Shown here piece by piece: positions 5,896-7,263 of a stretch of 7,263 nt of DNA. The stretch's first letter is position 1. Every line of letters starts with the position of its first letter. The DNA is taken from contig CANJYC010000083.1 of assembly GCA_947478985.1 (NCBI GenBank), positions 1-7,263 on the forward strand, read 5' to 3'. Below the pieces are notes generated by a model that saw only the letters and a list, made by a program, of their open reading frames with translations, was not told the DNA's origin and did no database searches. A program made the translations under genes and the position numbers. The stretch comes from Acidobacteriota bacterium (GTDB lineage Bacteria > Acidobacteriota > Vicinamibacteria > Vicinamibacterales > UBA2999).

Positions 5896-6681
5896 ATGAT
5901 TCGAGCTCTGTATACGGCGGCGAGCGGCATGAACGCGCAGCAGGCGAACATCGACAACGTGGCCCACAACCTGGCCAACGTGAACACCGCCGGCTTCAAG
6001 AAGAGCCGCATGGAGTTCGAGGACCTCGTCTACCAGCAGATGAAGGCACCGGGCACCCCCACGTCTCAGGAGGGCGAGGCGCCCGTTGGGCTCGAAGCAG
6101 GCCTCGGCACGCGCGTAGTGGCGAGCGCGCGGAACTTCAGCGCGGGCAATCTCCGCAGCACGAGTGCGCCGCTGGACATCGCGATTGAAGGACAGGGCTT
6201 CTTTCAGTTGACGATGCCGGGTGGCCAGACCGGGTACACCCGCGCTGGTGCCTTCCACGTAGACGGCCAGGGAAAGATCGTCACGGCTGACGGCATTCCG
6301 CTCTCGCCGGCCATCACCATTCCGGCCAACGCCTTGACGGTCAGTATCTCCAAGGACGGCATCGTATCGGCCACCACGCCGGGCGCAGACCCTCAGCAGC
6401 TCGGCACGATCGAGCTGGCCAATTTCCAGAATCCCGCGGGCCTGCAGGCGCAGGGCGGCAATATGTTCGTGGCCACGATCGCATCGGGTGACCCGGTAAC
6501 GTCGGTGCCGGGAAGCGAAGGCATGGGCACGCTGGCGCAGGGCTTTCTCGAGGATTCCAACGTCAGCGTTGTCGAGGAAATGGTCAACATGATTCTGGGA
6601 CAACGCGCCTACGAGGCGAACTCCCGCGTGATCCGCGCAGCCGACGAGATGCTGCAGCAGGTCAATAACCTCTCGCGGTAA
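5896..6681 (+). CDS. flgG: FlgG, flagellar distal rod protein
   Basis: FlgG builds the distal rod, the drive shaft passing through the P and L rings. It is exported by the flagellar type III apparatus and joins the hook. The 261 residues match the family's usual length of about 260. Signatures are the N-terminus MIRALYTAASGM (1-12), HNLANVNTAGFKKSR (24-38), the central DIAIEGQGFFQLTMPGG (94-110) with YTRAGAFHVDGQG (114-126), and the C-terminal block LEDSNVSVVEEMVNMI (218-233) followed by GQRAYEANSRVI (235-246). The shared ANVNTAG and SNVSVV motifs show its paralogy with FlgF upstream. AGAGG 7 bases upstream supports the start. It is followed after 6 bp by flgA, the usual neighbour in diderm flagellar operons. 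Nothing is truncated or unusual. Confidence 0.97.
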   Translation: MIRALYTAASGMNAQQANIDNVAHNLANVNTAGFKKSRMEFEDLVYQQMKAPGTPTSQEGEAPVGLEAGLGTRVVASARNFSAGNLRSTSAPLDIAIEGQGFFQLTMPGGQTGYTRAGAFHVDGQGKIVTADGIPLSPAITIPANALTVSISKDGIVSATTPGADPQQLGTIELANFQNPAGLQAQGGNMFVATIASGDPVTSVPGSEGMGTLAQGFLEDSNVSVVEEMVNMILGQRAYEANSRVIRAADEMLQQVNNLSR

Positions 6682-6687
6682 TCAACG

Positions 6688-7263
6688 ATGAGCTCGACCA
6701 TCACGGACATCTACGGCCGCGTCATCCTCATCATCTTTGTGATGGCGGTGCTGCTGGCCGCCGCCAGGGCGGCGTTTGCCGCCCCGGAGGTGACCACACC
6801 GGCACAGGCTATCGAACAGGCGGTGGCGTTGCGGATCGGGGATCAGGGCCAGGTGCGCGCCGGGGCGATCGCGACCACGGTGGCGCCCGAGCCCGGCCTC
6901 CGTGCGCAGCCGGAGCCTGGCGCGCGGACCGGCCAGCCCGCGCGGTTTGTGCTGCTGGTCGGACAGACGCGCCGCGGCACCGCCGTGGCGACTGTGACGG
7001 TCAACGGTGTCTATGCGCGCGCCGCGCGCGCCGTCGAGCGGGACGCGCTCATCAGTGCCGAGGATGTGGAATTGGTGGATGGGGAGTGGCCGGCCGTGTC
7101 GTTTACCCACTTGCCGTCGCCGGATGCCGTGGTGGGATTACAGGCGCGCCGTGCCATCGCGCCGGGCGAGATGTTCACGAACGTCGTCCTCGACGTTCCC
7201 GCGCTGGTGCGGGCTGGCGAGGACGTCGAGATGGCCGCCACCGTGGGCTCGGTGCTCGTGACC
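6688..7263 (+). CDS. flgA: FlgA, periplasmic P-ring assembly chaperone (3' end missing)
   Basis: FlgA is a periplasmic chaperone for FlgI during P-ring assembly around the rod. The first 192 residues are present; the frame is open to the window edge. A Sec signal peptide is visible: short N-region to R11, hydrophobic core VILIIFVMAVLLAAA (12-26), and a likely cleavage after A31 (AFA|AP). An N-terminal domain follows (about 35-105, with QPARFVLLV at 83-91 and a Pro-rich segment at 66-84). A SAF domain comes next (about 109-170; AVERDALISAEDVELV at 115-130, then VGLQARRAIAPGEMF at 149-163), and PALVRAGEDVEM (171-182) opens the last beta domain. An in-frame stop (the flgG stop at 6679-6681) makes ATG 6688 the first possible start. 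No clear Shine-Dalgarno is seen, so reinitiation after flgG is likely. flgI and flgH would be expected downstream. Confidence 0.9.
   Translation, partial: MSSTITDIYGRVILIIFVMAVLLAAARAAFAAPEVTTPAQAIEQAVALRIGDQGQVRAGAIATTVAPEPGLRAQPEPGARTGQPARFVLLVGQTRRGTAVATVTVNGVYARAARAVERDALISAEDVELVDGEWPAVSFTHLPSPDAVVGLQARRAIAPGEMFTNVVLDVPALVRAGEDVEMAATVGSVLVT

Noticed and set aside
5241..6603. Antisense open frames over flgF and flgG (about 240-256 codons each)
   Set aside because: They lie opposite strongly conserved rod protein genes, show no domain signature, and reflect GC-rich third positions.

Overview
The window is a GC-rich stretch of bacterial chromosome, packed end to end with genes on the + strand, and reads as one flagellar operon. 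It has a separate FlgA (periplasmic P-ring chaperone) with a signal peptide, a FlhF/FlhG pair, a sigma-28, and a short single-domain FliN. This points to a diderm, flagellated bacterium. The GC-rich codon usage and the order flhF-flhG-fliA-fliM-fliN-(two extra genes)-flgF-flgG-flgA would suit Acidobacteriota (for example Vicinamibacteria) or a similar phylum. That placement is an impression from gene order, not a demonstrated assignment.

Region 1 (4-2638) is regulatory. FlhF (SRP-type GTPase) and FlhG (MinD-like ATPase) set where and how many flagella are built, and FliA (sigma-28) switches on late flagellar genes. Region 2 (2635-3965) encodes the C-ring switch proteins FliM and FliN. Region 3 (3967-5170) holds two proteins outside the core flagellar set. 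The first is a small single-pass membrane protein with a coiled coil and a C-terminal helical motif like SwrB/DUF2802 proteins. The second is a soluble protein with a four-cysteine N-terminus followed by a complete tandem MshEN motif, the type that binds cyclic di-GMP in MshE/PilB/GspE ATPases, but with no ATPase domain. Region 4 (5143-7263) encodes the rod proteins FlgF and FlgG and the first 192 codons of FlgA, which runs off the window.

The genes are very tightly coupled. Junctions are 4-bp GTGA/ATGA overlaps (flhF/flhG, fliA/fliM, fliM/fliN), overlaps of 10, 17 and 28 bp, or gaps of 1, 6 and 30 bp. No gene-free stretch exceeds 30 bp, and I see no internal terminator, credible internal promoter, RNA gene, mobile element, repeat array or CRISPR.

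The most interesting part is the pair of accessory genes between fliN and flgF. The stand-alone MshEN protein could let cyclic di-GMP act on the flagellar switch or assembly, with the coiled-coil membrane protein as a possible partner. A second oddity is that FlhG lacks the N-terminal extension that normally carries the FlhF-activating DQAxxLR motif, and an in-frame stop shows it cannot start further upstream.
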